From positions 434,001-498,000 of the forward strand of contig NZ_NHOT01000003.1 of NCBI RefSeq assembly GCF_002197755.1: a stretch of DNA of 64,000 nucleotides, written 5' to 3'. How positions within the stretch are numbered: position 1 is the first letter of the stretch; each line of letters starts with the position of its first letter. Source of the DNA: Pedobacter sp. AJM. Its GTDB lineage: Bacteria > Bacteroidota > Bacteroidia > Sphingobacteriales > Sphingobacteriaceae. Shown piece after piece: positions 37,268 through 46,011 of the stretch. The position numbers and the translations under genes are program-made. The notes under the pieces are model-generated. The model was given only the letters and a program-made list of their open reading frames with translations. It did no database searches and was not told the DNA's origin.

Positions 37268-38593
37268 ATGAACGCATTTGAAATAACAGGCGGAATTAAA
37301 TTAAAAGGCGAAATTACCCCACAAGGCGCTAAAAATGAAGCTTTGCAGATTTTATCGGCCGTATTGCTTACCGAACAAAAGGTAACCATCAGCAATATTC
37401 CAGATATTAAAGACGTAAATAAATTAATTGAATTACTAGGCGATTTAGGTGTTTTAGTGGAACGGATTAATAAAGACACTTATACCTTTGAAGCTAAAAA
37501 TATTAATTTAAACTTCTTTGAATCTGACACTTTTAAAGCTAAAGGTGGTGGTTTACGTGGTTCCATCATGATTGTAGGTCCGCTATTGGCCCGCTTTGGC
37601 AAGGCCGCCATACCTAAGCCCGGAGGTGATAAAATTGGCCGGAGAAGATTGGACACACACTTTATCGGTTTCGAAAAATTGGGTGCCAAATTTGTTTACG
37701 ACAGCAAAAAAGCCTTTTTTAACGTTGATGCCACCAACCTGCAAGGCGCCTATATTTTATTGGATGAAGCATCAGTAACCGGAACGGCAAACATTGTGAT
37801 GGCCGCAGTTTTGGCCAAAGGAACAACCACCATTTATAATGCAGCCTGCGAACCTTATTTGCAGCAATTGTGCAAAATGCTGAACCGCATGGGTGCTAAA
37901 ATTTCGGGTATTGGTTCCAATTTATTAACCATTGAAGGTGTTAAAGTTTTAGGTGGAACGGAACACCGGATGTTACCTGATATGATTGAAATCGGATCTT
38001 TCATCGGTATGGCAGCGATGACAGAATCAGAAATCACGATCAAAAATGTGTGTTATGATGAGCTTGGCGTTATTCCTGAAGTATTTAAGAAATTAGGTAT
38101 TAAATTAGAGCGCCGCGGTGATGATATTTATATTCCGTCTCAAAAACACTATGAAATTGACACCTTTATAGATGGTTCGATTTTAACCATTGCCGATTCC
38201 CCGTGGCCAGGTTTTACGCCAGATTTATTAAGTATCGTTTTGGTGGTGGCTACGCAAGCGAAAGGAAATGTGCTTATTCACCAGAAAATGTTCGAAAGCC
38301 GTTTATTCTTTGTGGATAAACTGATTGATATGGGTGCACAAATTATTCTTTGTGATCCGCACCGTGCTACTGTTAATGGTATTGATAAAAAATATAAACT
38401 TCGTGGAATCAGTATGACCTCTCCTGACATCAGGGCAGGTGTTTCCTTACTGATTGCAGCGCTTTCTGCAGAAGGTAAATCAACCATTTACAACATCGAG
38501 CAGATTGAACGTGGTTACCAGGATATTGATACGCGTTTACGTGCCTTAGGTGCACAAATTAAACGCGTAAATGCGGATGCGCCAAGTCATTAG
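37268..38593 (+). CDS. murA: UDP-N-acetylglucosamine 1-carboxyvinyltransferase
   Basis: 441 aa, cytoplasmic, first committed step of peptidoglycan synthesis (PEP transfer to UDP-GlcNAc). It has the EPSP-synthase-like fold: GAKNEALQIL (Lys22 and Asn23), KGGGLRGSI, and C-terminal MTSPDIRAGVSLLIAAL. The loop that normally reads PGGCxIG is here PGGDKIGRRRLDTH, so Asp121 replaces the fosfomycin-reactive Cys. Asp is known to work in MurA of Mycobacterium and Chlamydia and gives intrinsic fosfomycin resistance. The terminator at 38638 ends the unit. Confidence 0.97.
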   Translation: MNAFEITGGIKLKGEITPQGAKNEALQILSAVLLTEQKVTISNIPDIKDVNKLIELLGDLGVLVERINKDTYTFEAKNINLNFFESDTFKAKGGGLRGSIMIVGPLLARFGKAAIPKPGGDKIGRRRLDTHFIGFEKLGAKFVYDSKKAFFNVDATNLQGAYILLDEASVTGTANIVMAAVLAKGTTTIYNAACEPYLQQLCKMLNRMGAKISGIGSNLLTIEGVKVLGGTEHRMLPDMIEIGSFIGMAAMTESEITIKNVCYDELGVIPEVFKKLGIKLERRGDDIYIPSQKHYEIDTFIDGSILTIADSPWPGFTPDLLSIVLVVATQAKGNVLIHQKMFESRLFFVDKLIDMGAQIILCDPHRATVNGIDKKYKLRGISMTSPDIRAGVSLLIAALSAEGKSTIYNIEQIERGYQDIDTRLRALGAQIKRVNADAPSH

Positions 38594-38637
38594 AAAGCCG
38601 AGGATTTGAGGTAAAACCCACCGCTAAAGCATCGATT

Positions 38638-38678
38638 AAAAAAAAGCCCAGGTAGAAATTTTACTTGGGCTTTTTTTT
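38638..38678 (+). terminator. Bidirectional terminator between murA and the CBS gene
   Basis: The stem is AAAAAGCCCAGGTA pairing with TACTTGGGCTTTTT (one G-T pair), followed by a run of T. The A-tract on the other side lets it also serve the convergent minus-strand gene. Confidence 0.85.
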
Positions 38679-38682
38679 GTTC

Positions 38683-38775
38683 TCGTCATTGCGAGAAGGG
38701 ACGACGAAGCAATCTTACAATGATCGCTATTCGAAGCCTAAAGCACTAAGATCCCTTCCGTAACTCGGAATAACG
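38683..38775. repeat. TCGTCATTGCGAG element, copy 2
   Basis: It starts with the same 13 nt as copy 1, continues with CGACGAAGCAATCTT, and ends near CTCGGAATAACG, which is a degraded complement of the start. It looks like a hairpin-forming element between convergent genes. Confidence 0.6.
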
Positions 38776-38788
38776 TTTTTTTTCTGTT

Positions 38789-40150
38789 CTACCCAGAAAT
38801 CGCATTGATAATATCATATTGTGTAATAATCTCAATCTTACCGGATGCATCTTCAACCAAAACAGCAGAGTTTTCTTTATTAATTAATGATGAAATTTTA
38901 TCAATTGAAGTATTCAAATCAACAAAAGGAAAAGTAGCGGTCATAATTTCTGAAATCGGTGCCGATTTCAAACCTGGATTTTCGAGTAATGCGGTTAAAA
39001 TATCACTCTCTGCAATTTTACCTACAATCATGCCCTGCTGTGTTACCGGAATCTGAGAGATATTCATTGATTTAATGGTATTGATCGCTTCTAAAACAGA
39101 TTTCTGTGTATCAAGCGTCACAATCTCTGTAGATTCTTTCTTTGCGATGATTGATTTTGCCGTCAGTTTTTCATCCTGTAAAAACCCACGTTCACGCAGC
39201 CAGTCTTCATTATACATTTTACCCATATAACGACTGCCATGATCATGAAAAATCACGACTACCACATCTTCTGGTTTTAATTTATCCTTTAACTGAATTA
39301 AACCACCGATGGCTGCTCCTGCTGAGTTTCCTACAAAAATCCCCTCTTTGCGGGCAATATCGCGGGTCATTAAAGCCGCATCCTTATCCGTAACCTTTTC
39401 AAATAAGTCGATGACATCAAAATTTACGTTTGCCGGCAGAAAATCCTCTCCAATTCCTTCGGTGATATAAGGATAAATTTCATCCTTATCGAAAATGCCG
39501 GTTTCCTTGTATTTTTTAAAAACCGAACCATACGTATCTATTCCCCAGATTTGTATATTTGGATTCTTTTCCTTTAAATATTTACCCGTACCGGAAATGG
39601 TGCCACCGGTACCTACACCAACTACGAGATGGGTAATTTTACCTTCTGTCTGCTCCCAAATTTCCGGACCCGTTTGCTCATAATGCGCCTGAGAATTGGC
39701 CAAATTATCATACTGATTGGGTTTCCATGAATTGGGTACTTCACGCTCCAGACGAGACGATACCGAATAATAAGAACGCGGATCTTCAGGCTCAACATTG
39801 GTAGGGCAAACAATTACCTCAGCACCAAAAGCACGCAAAGCATCAACCTTTTCTTTTGATTGCTTATCTGTGGTAGTGAAAATACATTTATAGCCCTTAA
39901 TAATGGCGGCCATGGCCAAGCCCATTCCGGTATTACCTGAAGTACCTTCGATAATGGTTCCACCTGGTTTTAATTTACCACTACGCTCTGCATCTTCAAT
40001 CATCTTAACCGCCATACGATCTTTGATTGAGTTGCCTGGATTAGTCGTTTCTATTTTGGCTAAAATTGTACCCGGAACATTCTTTGTTATTGTATTTAAT
40101 TTTACCAAAGGCGTATTGCCAATGGTTTCTAAAATATTATTGTACCACAT
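38789..40150 (-). CDS. Cystathionine beta-synthase-like PLP enzyme with CBS domains
   Basis: 453 aa, cytoplasmic. The fold type II PLP domain occupies about residues 1-330. The PLP Lys is in NPGNSIKDR, the substrate loop is EGTSGNTG, and the phosphate-binding loop is GTGGTISGTG. Two CBS domains follow from about 335 to the end and are likely to bind adenosyl ligands and adjust activity. It makes cystathionine from serine and homocysteine, or cysteine from O-acetylserine. A TAAATTTG -7 box ends about 5 nt before the ATG. It is convergent with murA. Confidence 0.92.
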   Translation of the reverse strand: MWYNNILETIGNTPLVKLNTITKNVPGTILAKIETTNPGNSIKDRMAVKMIEDAERSGKLKPGGTIIEGTSGNTGMGLAMAAIIKGYKCIFTTTDKQSKEKVDALRAFGAEVIVCPTNVEPEDPRSYYSVSSRLEREVPNSWKPNQYDNLANSQAHYEQTGPEIWEQTEGKITHLVVGVGTGGTISGTGKYLKEKNPNIQIWGIDTYGSVFKKYKETGIFDKDEIYPYITEGIGEDFLPANVNFDVIDLFEKVTDKDAALMTRDIARKEGIFVGNSAGAAIGGLIQLKDKLKPEDVVVVIFHDHGSRYMGKMYNEDWLRERGFLQDEKLTAKSIIAKKESTEIVTLDTQKSVLEAINTIKSMNISQIPVTQQGMIVGKIAESDILTALLENPGLKSAPISEIMTATFPFVDLNTSIDKISSLINKENSAVLVEDASGKIEIITQYDIINAISG

Positions 40151-40478
40151 GCAACAAATTTAAGCAAAGGCATTAAGGATTTTACCATCTATATTTTATT
40201 TGAAACATAATTTTAAAAATAATGAATAAATAGAATTAAATTCTAAAAACTACAATTTACATGGGCTTTATAGATTGAATATTGGGTAAAATACAATTGC
40301 AACTTTTATTCGCTATAGATTATATGTGTTTGTTTTAGTCCACCGGTAAATTTTATAACATCGTCTGACAGTTATGGTTCTGCGTTAATCATCTGAGTTT
40401 GCGTGAGTTTATATAAATCATCAGATAATATTTTTTGGCCGCGAATTTTCGATGATCACCGTTCGAAAACATTAAAAA
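40151..40478. other. Intergenic region upstream of the CBS gene
   Basis: 328 nt, AT-rich. The minus-strand box TAAATTTG (40162 to 40155) lies next to the start of the CBS gene. Apart from a short AGAATTAAATTCT palindrome I see nothing in it. Confidence 0.5.
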
Positions 40479-41573
40479 TTATGCCAACTTATAAACCTTC
40501 CCGGGTAATGAAATGATAATTCCCTGCATTTCCAGCGTGAGCATTACAATCGCGAGCTTGCTCTGCTGAAGGTTGGTAACAATTGAAATTTCGTCAATTG
40601 CCATCTGACCATTTTGCAGCAGATCAACCACTTTCTGCTCATTTGCCGTAAGGTTAATTTGCAAAGTAGTCTGGGCATTTTTTTTCTTTTCCTTTACCTC
40701 ATTATCCCAGCCCAGGTAATAGATTAAATCATTTGCACTATTAATCAATCCGGCGCGGTTAGTTTTGATCAGGAAGTTACATCCTTCTGAAAAAACATCA
40801 TTTGTTCGTCCGGGAAAGGCATAAACATCCTTGTTATAAGAATTTGCAATTTCAGCAGTTATCAAAGCGCCGCCTTTAATGGATGCTTCAACCACAATGG
40901 TTGCATCAGCAATACCGGCAATAATCCGGTTACGCTGCGGAAAATTGGGCCGATCCGGATTGGTTAATGTTGGAAATTCTGAAAGCAAACCACCATTCAA
41001 AACCATTTTCTGCGCAATGCTTTTATGTATCTGCGGATAAAGTCTGTCAAGGCCATGCCCCAACACCCCTATGGTTGCCATTTTATTGGAAATACATTCT
41101 TTATGTGCCGTTACATCAATACCATAAGCCAATCCACTCACAATTAGAACCTGATAAGGAGCCAGCACTTCACAAAGCTGCCTGCATAAAGCCTTTCCGT
41201 AGTCGGTGGCATTTCTCGCGCCTACTATGCTGATAATACGTGGATGATTAAGATCTGCCTTGCCTTTAAAGTAAATCAGGATGGGAGCATCGAAACAGTT
41301 TTTTAATCTTCTAGGATAATTTTCATCCGTAAAAAATAAAACTTCTATGCCATGACGCTCCACAAACAGTAATTCCTGCTCAGCTCTTTTCAGGGCATCA
41401 GTATTTAAGATTGCATCAACAGTTTTCTCTCCAATCCCAGGTATCTGAAGCAGCTGTTTCCGGCTTGCTGAAAATACGGCCTCAGCACTGCCACAATAGG
41501 CCAGTAGGTTTTTAGCCATTACCGGACCTATAGATTTGATAAAAGTTAAGGCGATTTTATGAATCGTACTCAT
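40479..41573 (-). CDS. dprA: DNA-processing protein DprA
   Basis: 364 aa, cytoplasmic. It protects incoming single-stranded DNA during transformation and loads RecA. It has helix-hairpin-helix sequence near the N terminus (LLQIPGIGEKTVDAIL), then the extended Rossmann fold: SIVGARNATDYG, IVSGLAYGIDVTAH, GVLGHGLDRLYP and FPQRNRIIAGIADATIVVEA. A C-terminal winged helix follows at about 305-364. Bacteroidota commonly carry dprA. Its start is clear and upstream sequence is short. Confidence 0.95.
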   Translation of the reverse strand: MSTIHKIALTFIKSIGPVMAKNLLAYCGSAEAVFSASRKQLLQIPGIGEKTVDAILNTDALKRAEQELLFVERHGIEVLFFTDENYPRRLKNCFDAPILIYFKGKADLNHPRIISIVGARNATDYGKALCRQLCEVLAPYQVLIVSGLAYGIDVTAHKECISNKMATIGVLGHGLDRLYPQIHKSIAQKMVLNGGLLSEFPTLTNPDRPNFPQRNRIIAGIADATIVVEASIKGGALITAEIANSYNKDVYAFPGRTNDVFSEGCNFLIKTNRAGLINSANDLIYYLGWDNEVKEKKKNAQTTLQINLTANEQKVVDLLQNGQMAIDEISIVTNLQQSKLAIVMLTLEMQGIIISLPGKVYKLA

Positions 41574-41630
41574 TTCATTTCAGGTTAAGGTAAATAAATG
41601 CGGGATGATTTATTGGCCTTAAGATTTAAC

Positions 41631-41897
41631 CTAAAATTCGATATCAATCAGGCTTTTGAGTGGAATGTGAATATTATTTTTAAGTTGAATATATTTTTCT
41701 GTTACAGACCAGACAGTGGTATCTACCCTTTTTGGCCCTATTGTCGTGTTAAATGTAATGATCGCTTTTGATTTAAATTCATTCCCCAGCCGCTGAGCTT
41801 CATTAAGTCTTGTTTTCAGGGTTGTGGTTTGATCTTCTTTTGCTTCGATAATGTTTAAATAACCTATATGTTCTTTCGCTATAATCTCTATTGACAT
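41631..41897 (-). CDS. Small conserved-looking protein of unknown function
   Basis: 88 aa, cytoplasmic, no signal. It opens MSIEIIAKEHIGYLNIIEAK and ends IHIPLKSLIDIEF. The pattern of alternating hydrophobic residues suggests a small beta barrel of a PilZ or SH3-like kind, which is speculative. Coding-like composition, a good start and a stop 57 nt from dprA on the same strand support a real gene. I do not recognise the family. Confidence 0.65.
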   Translation of the reverse strand: MSIEIIAKEHIGYLNIIEAKEDQTTTLKTRLNEAQRLGNEFKSKAIITFNTTIGPKRVDTTVWSVTEKYIQLKNNIHIPLKSLIDIEF

Positions 41898-42029
41898 AAT
41901 TGCTGCTAACTAATAATATTAAACAAGCTTATTAAATTTTAGCAGAAAAAACAAGCCTAAAAGTGCATTTAATATCATATTTAAGAAAATCCGGAAATTA
42001 TTCTCAGCCAGCTATTCTTATTTTGATAT

Positions 42030-43538
42030 TTATTTCAACGTCAACTTTCTGGTTTCCACCATACCTTTAAACTCATGGTTTAACTGCTCATTGTTATGAT
42101 CAATCGATGTCCTGGAAACACCAGATGTACTACTCAATGTATTTTCTTTTAAGATTGAAGTAAAACTTCCTGTAGCTGAATAATTAAGGGCCTGCGCCAG
42201 TAAACTTTCAGATGCATCACCAAAATCCTTCGTTAAATCATCAGCAATGTCCTTATCTACAACCATTCCATCGAAATAATCGCCAAAGTCTGCCTGATTT
42301 TTAGTCTGGAACTGCGGAATGTACAAATCATTTTTATCTATGCGAAGTGAAAAGAACCCTACAGGCTTGCCATAGGTTTTACGGCCAATTAACTTAACAT
42401 CCATTACAGGTTTCAAATTATTAATTAATAATTCACTGGCAGAGGCTGTTCCACCGGTGACCAGAAAATATACCCTGGAGATACCATTAAGCGTTCCGCG
42501 CTTTTTGAAAAACTCCTGATTGCCCGAAGCTGCAATAGGCTTATAATCATAATCAAACATGGAATACAAACGTTTTACACCATCTGAAGTCGTTTGATAA
42601 AACTTTTGATTCTGAAGTATGGTCGCCTCTTTATCCTGCATGGTTTTGGTCCAATATGTAGTGTACATGATTTTTCCATTTTGTGCAGACGGAGCAATTA
42701 AATTGGTAAATGCTTCAGAGGTAGCCACAGATCCGCCACCATTATAACGCAAATCAACAACCAGTTCATTAATTCCATCAGTAGCGAATTTACTGAACAC
42801 CGCATCAAGCAAAGGAACGGAGTTTGTGGTAAAACTATTAAACACCACATAGCCTATCTTTTTTGCACCAACGGTATAAGTATTGCTAAACAATATGGGG
42901 TTGATGTTGTAAGAACCCCGGTTAATAACCAGATTTTGAACCGTTTGGTCTGCCTTTGTGATGGTTAGAGAAACCGATGCATTATCACCGAAAACGCCAT
43001 CATTAATATTATCAATATCAGATTGGCTTGTTCTTAAAGTAGTTCGACCATTCACTTTTGTAACGACATCGCCTCTTTTTAAGCCTGCAACTGCTGCCGG
43101 AGAGGTTGCATAAACATATTTTACCCGTAAAATGTTGGCTCCGTCATAATTCACAGAAAATCCGTAATCGCCGCTCACTCCGCCCAGTTCTCCGGCAACT
43201 GTACCATCATCAATAAAAGAATATTTATCCTTTCCACCTGTGCTGGGTAAGGCCTTCAAGGCTGCTAAAACCTGCTCATTGCTGCTGTACTTTCTAGGAT
43301 TGAACCCATCATAAGAGGGCATCCCGATGTTCCAGAAATAGGTTTGCTTCGCATATAAAAAAATTGAATCTTTTGTTAACGCCTCCCGGTTGGCTGTCGG
43401 CGTCTGGAGGGTATTGGCTTCTTTGGTTTGACCTGGAGATTCATCTGCAGGGTTGTTTTTTTTACAAGAGGTGATTAACCCGAAGGACATCATCAGAAAA
43501 CACAAAATATTTTTTTGCGAATAAACTTTTTTCAGCAT
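42030..43538 (-). CDS. S41-family (C-terminal processing) peptidase lipoprotein
   Basis: 502 aa. The N terminus has a lipobox LITSC with Cys25, then a Ser/Pro/Thr linker. A PDZ domain spans about 120-200 (GLKRGDVVTKVNG). The S41 catalytic core follows: LVVDLRYNGGGSV, and the catalytic Ser in TGGTASASELL with Lys in GRKTYGKPVG. It is an envelope protease that trims C termini of periplasmic or outer-membrane proteins. It follows the HAD gene by 2 nt on the same strand, so both are in one operon. Confidence 0.92.
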   Translation of the reverse strand: MLKKVYSQKNILCFLMMSFGLITSCKKNNPADESPGQTKEANTLQTPTANREALTKDSIFLYAKQTYFWNIGMPSYDGFNPRKYSSNEQVLAALKALPSTGGKDKYSFIDDGTVAGELGGVSGDYGFSVNYDGANILRVKYVYATSPAAVAGLKRGDVVTKVNGRTTLRTSQSDIDNINDGVFGDNASVSLTITKADQTVQNLVINRGSYNINPILFSNTYTVGAKKIGYVVFNSFTTNSVPLLDAVFSKFATDGINELVVDLRYNGGGSVATSEAFTNLIAPSAQNGKIMYTTYWTKTMQDKEATILQNQKFYQTTSDGVKRLYSMFDYDYKPIAASGNQEFFKKRGTLNGISRVYFLVTGGTASASELLINNLKPVMDVKLIGRKTYGKPVGFFSLRIDKNDLYIPQFQTKNQADFGDYFDGMVVDKDIADDLTKDFGDASESLLAQALNYSATGSFTSILKENTLSSTSGVSRTSIDHNNEQLNHEFKGMVETRKLTLK

Positions 43539-43540
43539 AC

Positions 43541-44152
43541 TTATTTGAAAATTTCAAGTGACCTAATATACGGCAAATTAACAATTTTAGATTGTTGCGC
43601 ATCAAAATTATTTGCACCGATAACTAACGCATCATCAGCTAATAAATTATTGTCGTTTAGGATGTTCTGAAAAATTTCTGATTTCTGCTGTTTCAATTCA
43701 TCAGTAAAATAAACGGTAAGGTATTGCTCCAGTCCGTTCCATTCGATTTGCTTAATTTTATTCAGTTGCTGCTCTGGATCGCCGGCTGTAACAATAAAGA
43801 TTTTTTTCCTGTTTACCACCAGTTCCTGCATCAAATCTAATATCGTTTGATATAATAATAATTTTAAAGGTAAACGGGCATTTTGGTGCAACAGCTCAAA
43901 ATTATACTTGTATTTTGAATCAAGTCCAAATTGATTGGCTGTTTTATCAAAAAGGTCTTTCACGCCATTTTGTTCAAATTCTCCTCGTAAAAAGGCTAAA
44001 GTGGCCCCTGCATCCTTTTGCTCGGTATATTCTATAAATTGAGCAAACAAATAATAAACCTGCAACAGGTAATCTTTTTCCGGAAACAAAACATCATCCA
44101 ATTCAAAAATGACTACTTGTTTGTTTTTTAAAATTTCTGCGATATCCATCAT
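43541..44152 (-). CDS. HAD-superfamily protein with altered nucleophile
   Basis: 203 aa, cytoplasmic. The HAD fold is recognisable. Motif I reads FELDDVLF (16-23), where the normal nucleophile Asp is Glu17 and the usual Thr is Val21. Motif II IVTAGD and a motif III Lys (LKQQK) are present. Motif IV reads IGANNFD instead of the usual GD-x-D. The phosphatase centre is therefore doubtful and the protein may bind rather than cleave. It lies between the S41 peptidase and an orphan pre-ATP-grasp domain, with 2-nt gaps on both sides, so the three genes form a tight operon. Confidence 0.75.
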   Translation of the reverse strand: MMDIAEILKNKQVVIFELDDVLFPEKDYLLQVYYLFAQFIEYTEQKDAGATLAFLRGEFEQNGVKDLFDKTANQFGLDSKYKYNFELLHQNARLPLKLLLYQTILDLMQELVVNRKKIFIVTAGDPEQQLNKIKQIEWNGLEQYLTVYFTDELKQQKSEIFQNILNDNNLLADDALVIGANNFDAQQSKIVNLPYIRSLEIFK

Positions 44153-44154
44153 TG

Positions 44155-44634
44155 CTAAACCGTAAAAAGTTTTAATTCATCATCCGGAGCGTTGTAGCCA
44201 AACACACCATTCAATTCATCTTCACGACGGATAAAAATTTCTCCCCCGCTTGAAAAAACACATTCACCATGAATAAATACGGTAAAGTTTTTAAAGGTAC
44301 TTTTTTCGGCAGAGCGGAACAAATCGATCAACTCCGGTTGTGGTGTTAAAACCTGAATGCCATATTCGCCAAATAACACCGCAGATTTGGCCAGTGGCTC
44401 CACCTCATAATCATGCAACGGAATAATACTATCAATTGATTCTGTAATGCAAAAATTAAGTAAGAGATGTGCGATACTATCCCGATTAAGTAAGCCCAGC
44501 GTGGTAAAAGCATAATTTTCGGTGATGATGCCCGGTACATCGCCATAATCGGCCAGTAATACAAAATGATTTGGGAAGGCTTTTAAAAGCTTTAATGCTT
44601 TTGCACTGTTTCCGCCTGTTATCAGTATTTTCAA
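44155..44634 (-). CDS. Pre-ATP-grasp (PylC/CarB N-terminal-like) domain protein
   Basis: 159 aa. The Rossmann-like start MKILITGGNSAKAL is followed by SIIPLHDYEVEPLA, typical of the substrate-binding domain that precedes an ATP-grasp domain. The ATP-grasp part itself is missing, so the protein is about one third of the usual length. The frame ends cleanly at a stop followed by the HAD gene, and no remnant of the lost domain is seen. Paired with the altered HAD it may be a two-part enzyme or a ligand sensor, which is an inference. Confidence 0.65.
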   Translation of the reverse strand: MKILITGGNSAKALKLLKAFPNHFVLLADYGDVPGIITENYAFTTLGLLNRDSIAHLLLNFCITESIDSIIPLHDYEVEPLAKSAVLFGEYGIQVLTPQPELIDLFRSAEKSTFKNFTVFIHGECVFSSGGEIFIRREDELNGVFGYNAPDDELKLFTV

Positions 44635-44673
44635 AATTTATAAATAAGATTGAATAAGTGAGTGAGTGAAAAA

Positions 44674-44709
44674 ATGATTGAATGAATGATTGAATGAATG
44701 ATTGAATGG
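44674..44709. repeat. Three 12-bp tandem copies of ATGATTGAATGA
   Basis: Perfect except for the last base of the third copy. It lies in the 127-nt gap between the pre-ATP-grasp gene and lolD. Confidence 0.9.
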
Positions 44710-44761
44710 TAGAGTTGTAAAAATTGAATTTACTTCTTTGTAATCTACAATTGAATTTGTC

Positions 44762-45412
44762 TTATACAATTAATCCATCTTTCATGGTTACCACACGATC
44801 ACTGGTTTTAGCCAAATGTTCATTATGGGTAACAATAACAAAAGTCTGCTGAAAATTATCTCTCAAACTCACAAAGAGCTGATGCAAGGCTGATGCATTT
44901 TCAGAATCCAGGTTCCCGGACGGCTCGTCTGCCAGAATAATAGACGGATTATTAATCAAAGCCCGGGCAATTGCAATACGCTGTTGCTCACCACCTGATA
45001 ATTGATTAGGCTTGTGATTGGCCCTATCTTTAAGACCAAATAAATCTAACAGTTCCAATGCCCTGGTTTCTGCCTGTTTTTTATTGGTTTTGGCAATAAA
45101 TGCCGGAATACAAATATTCTCAATGGCGCTAAACTCTGGTAACAGGTGATGAAATTGAAACACAAAACCAATATTCTGGTTTCTAAAAGTGCTCAGTAAA
45201 TCGCCATGAAGTTTGCTGATAATCGATCCTTTTAATTCTACATCACCCTCATCTGGTTTATCCAAAGTGCCCAGAATGTGCAGTAAAGTACTTTTCCCTG
45301 CACCAGATGGCCCTATGATACTCACGATCTCTCCTTTTTGCACTTCAAAATTTACCCCTTTAAGGATTTGAAGATTCCCATACGATTTTTTTACTCCGGT
45401 GGCTTTTAGCAT
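44762..45412 (-). CDS. ABC transporter ATPase, LolD-type (lipoprotein release)
   Basis: 216 aa from the ATG at 45412. A longer in-frame start at 45592 would add 60 residues translated from the intergenic repeats, which is not credible. ABC features: Walker [10 protein letters not shown] (34-42), signature LSGGEQQR, Walker [13 protein letters not shown], and the switch His in VTHNEH. The HLLPEF segment and overall form match the LolD/MacB branch, which powers release of lipoproteins from the inner membrane or export of peptides. Its permease is not in the window. Confidence 0.85.
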   Translation of the reverse strand: MLKATGVKKSYGNLQILKGVNFEVQKGEIVSIIGPSGAGKSTLLHILGTLDKPDEGDVELKGSIISKLHGDLLSTFRNQNIGFVFQFHHLLPEFSAIENICIPAFIAKTNKKQAETRALELLDLFGLKDRANHKPNQLSGGEQQRIAIARALINNPSIILADEPSGNLDSENASALHQLFVSLRDNFQQTFVIVTHNEHLAKTSDRVVTMKDGLIV

Positions 45413-45542
45413 GCCGTAAAAATAGTTAAAAGTTGCAAGTTTTTGGAAAAGTTTAAGCGGAAAGGTTAAAGCGGTGGGCGGTAAGCGGGAAGTGTGTGGC
45501 GGAGAGCAAAAAACTAATCGGTGTAATCCTTTCATCTGTGTA

Positions 45543-45925
45543 ATCATCCCGAAGGTAAGAGCGGAAAACGTGTGGTGGTAAGCGATGAGCATGGAAAATA
45601 ATCACAATAATCCTTCCATCTGTGTAATCATCCCGAAGGTAAGAGCGGAAAGCGTGTGGCGGTAAGCGATGAGCATGGAAATAATCCTTCCATCTGCGTA
45701 ATTATCCCTAAGGTAAGAGCGGAAAGCGTGTGGCGGTGAGCGATGAGCATAGAAATAATCACAATAATCCTTTCATCTGTGTAGTCATCCCGAAGGTAAG
45801 AGCGGAAAGCGTGTGGCGGTGAGCGATGAGCATGGAAAATAATCACAGTAATCCTTCCATCTGTGTAATCATCCCGAAGGTAAGAGCGGAAAACGTGTGG
45901 TGGTAAGCGTGTGGCGGTGAAGTAA
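45543..45925. repeat. Five tandem units of about 84 bp
   Basis: Unit cores ATCATCCCGAAGGTAAGAGC start at 45543, 45627, 45701, 45784 and 45868 (periods 84, 74, 83, 84; the second unit lacks about 10 bp). Between them recur GGAAAGCGTGTGGCGG and GCGATGAGCATGG. Units differ at a few positions and drift is greatest at the ends. Open frames through it keep the repeat period and are rejected as genes. Confidence 0.9.
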
Positions 45926-45961
45926 TGGCAAAAATGATAGGTATAATCAAACCAAAATAAA

Positions 45962-45992
45962 TTTGCAGTTATCATTTTATTACTTAACTTTG
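45962..45992 (+). promoter_or_regulatory. Promoter TTTG-N19-TAACTTTG
   Basis: -33 box TTTG at 45962-45965, exactly 19 nt, then -7 box TAACTTTG at 45985-45992. This is the canonical Bacteroidota primary-sigma promoter, 19 nt before the ATG at 46012. The palindrome at 45988-46002 overlaps its -7 box. Confidence 0.8.
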
Positions 45993-46002
45993 AAAAACAA
46001 AG
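45988..46002. promoter_or_regulatory. Candidate operator palindrome, copy 1
   Basis: CTTTGAAAAACAAAG, a perfect palindrome with a 5-nt centre, over the -7 box and start point of the 211-aa membrane protein. The downstream CACTTT is shared with copy 2 at 46967-46981. A repressor bound here would block RNA polymerase. Confidence 0.6.
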
Positions 46003-46011
46003 CACTTTCAA

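Larger units (their letters stand above)
45413..46011. other. Intergenic region with 84-bp repeats and promoter
   Basis: 599 nt divergent between lolD and a membrane-protein gene. About 380 nt is the tandem repeat described separately. The last part contains a full TTTG-N19-TAACTTTG promoter and a palindrome. Confidence 0.8.

Noticed and set aside
37027..37479. 150-codon reverse-strand frame over the DUF4290 tail and the start of murA
   Set aside because: It runs antisense to two well-supported genes, and its Tyr/Cys-rich start is the antisense of the Asn codon run.
45413..45592. 60-residue N-terminal extension of the LolD-type ATPase
   Set aside because: The added residues come from the repeat region. 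The ATG at 45412 starts the family-typical sequence.
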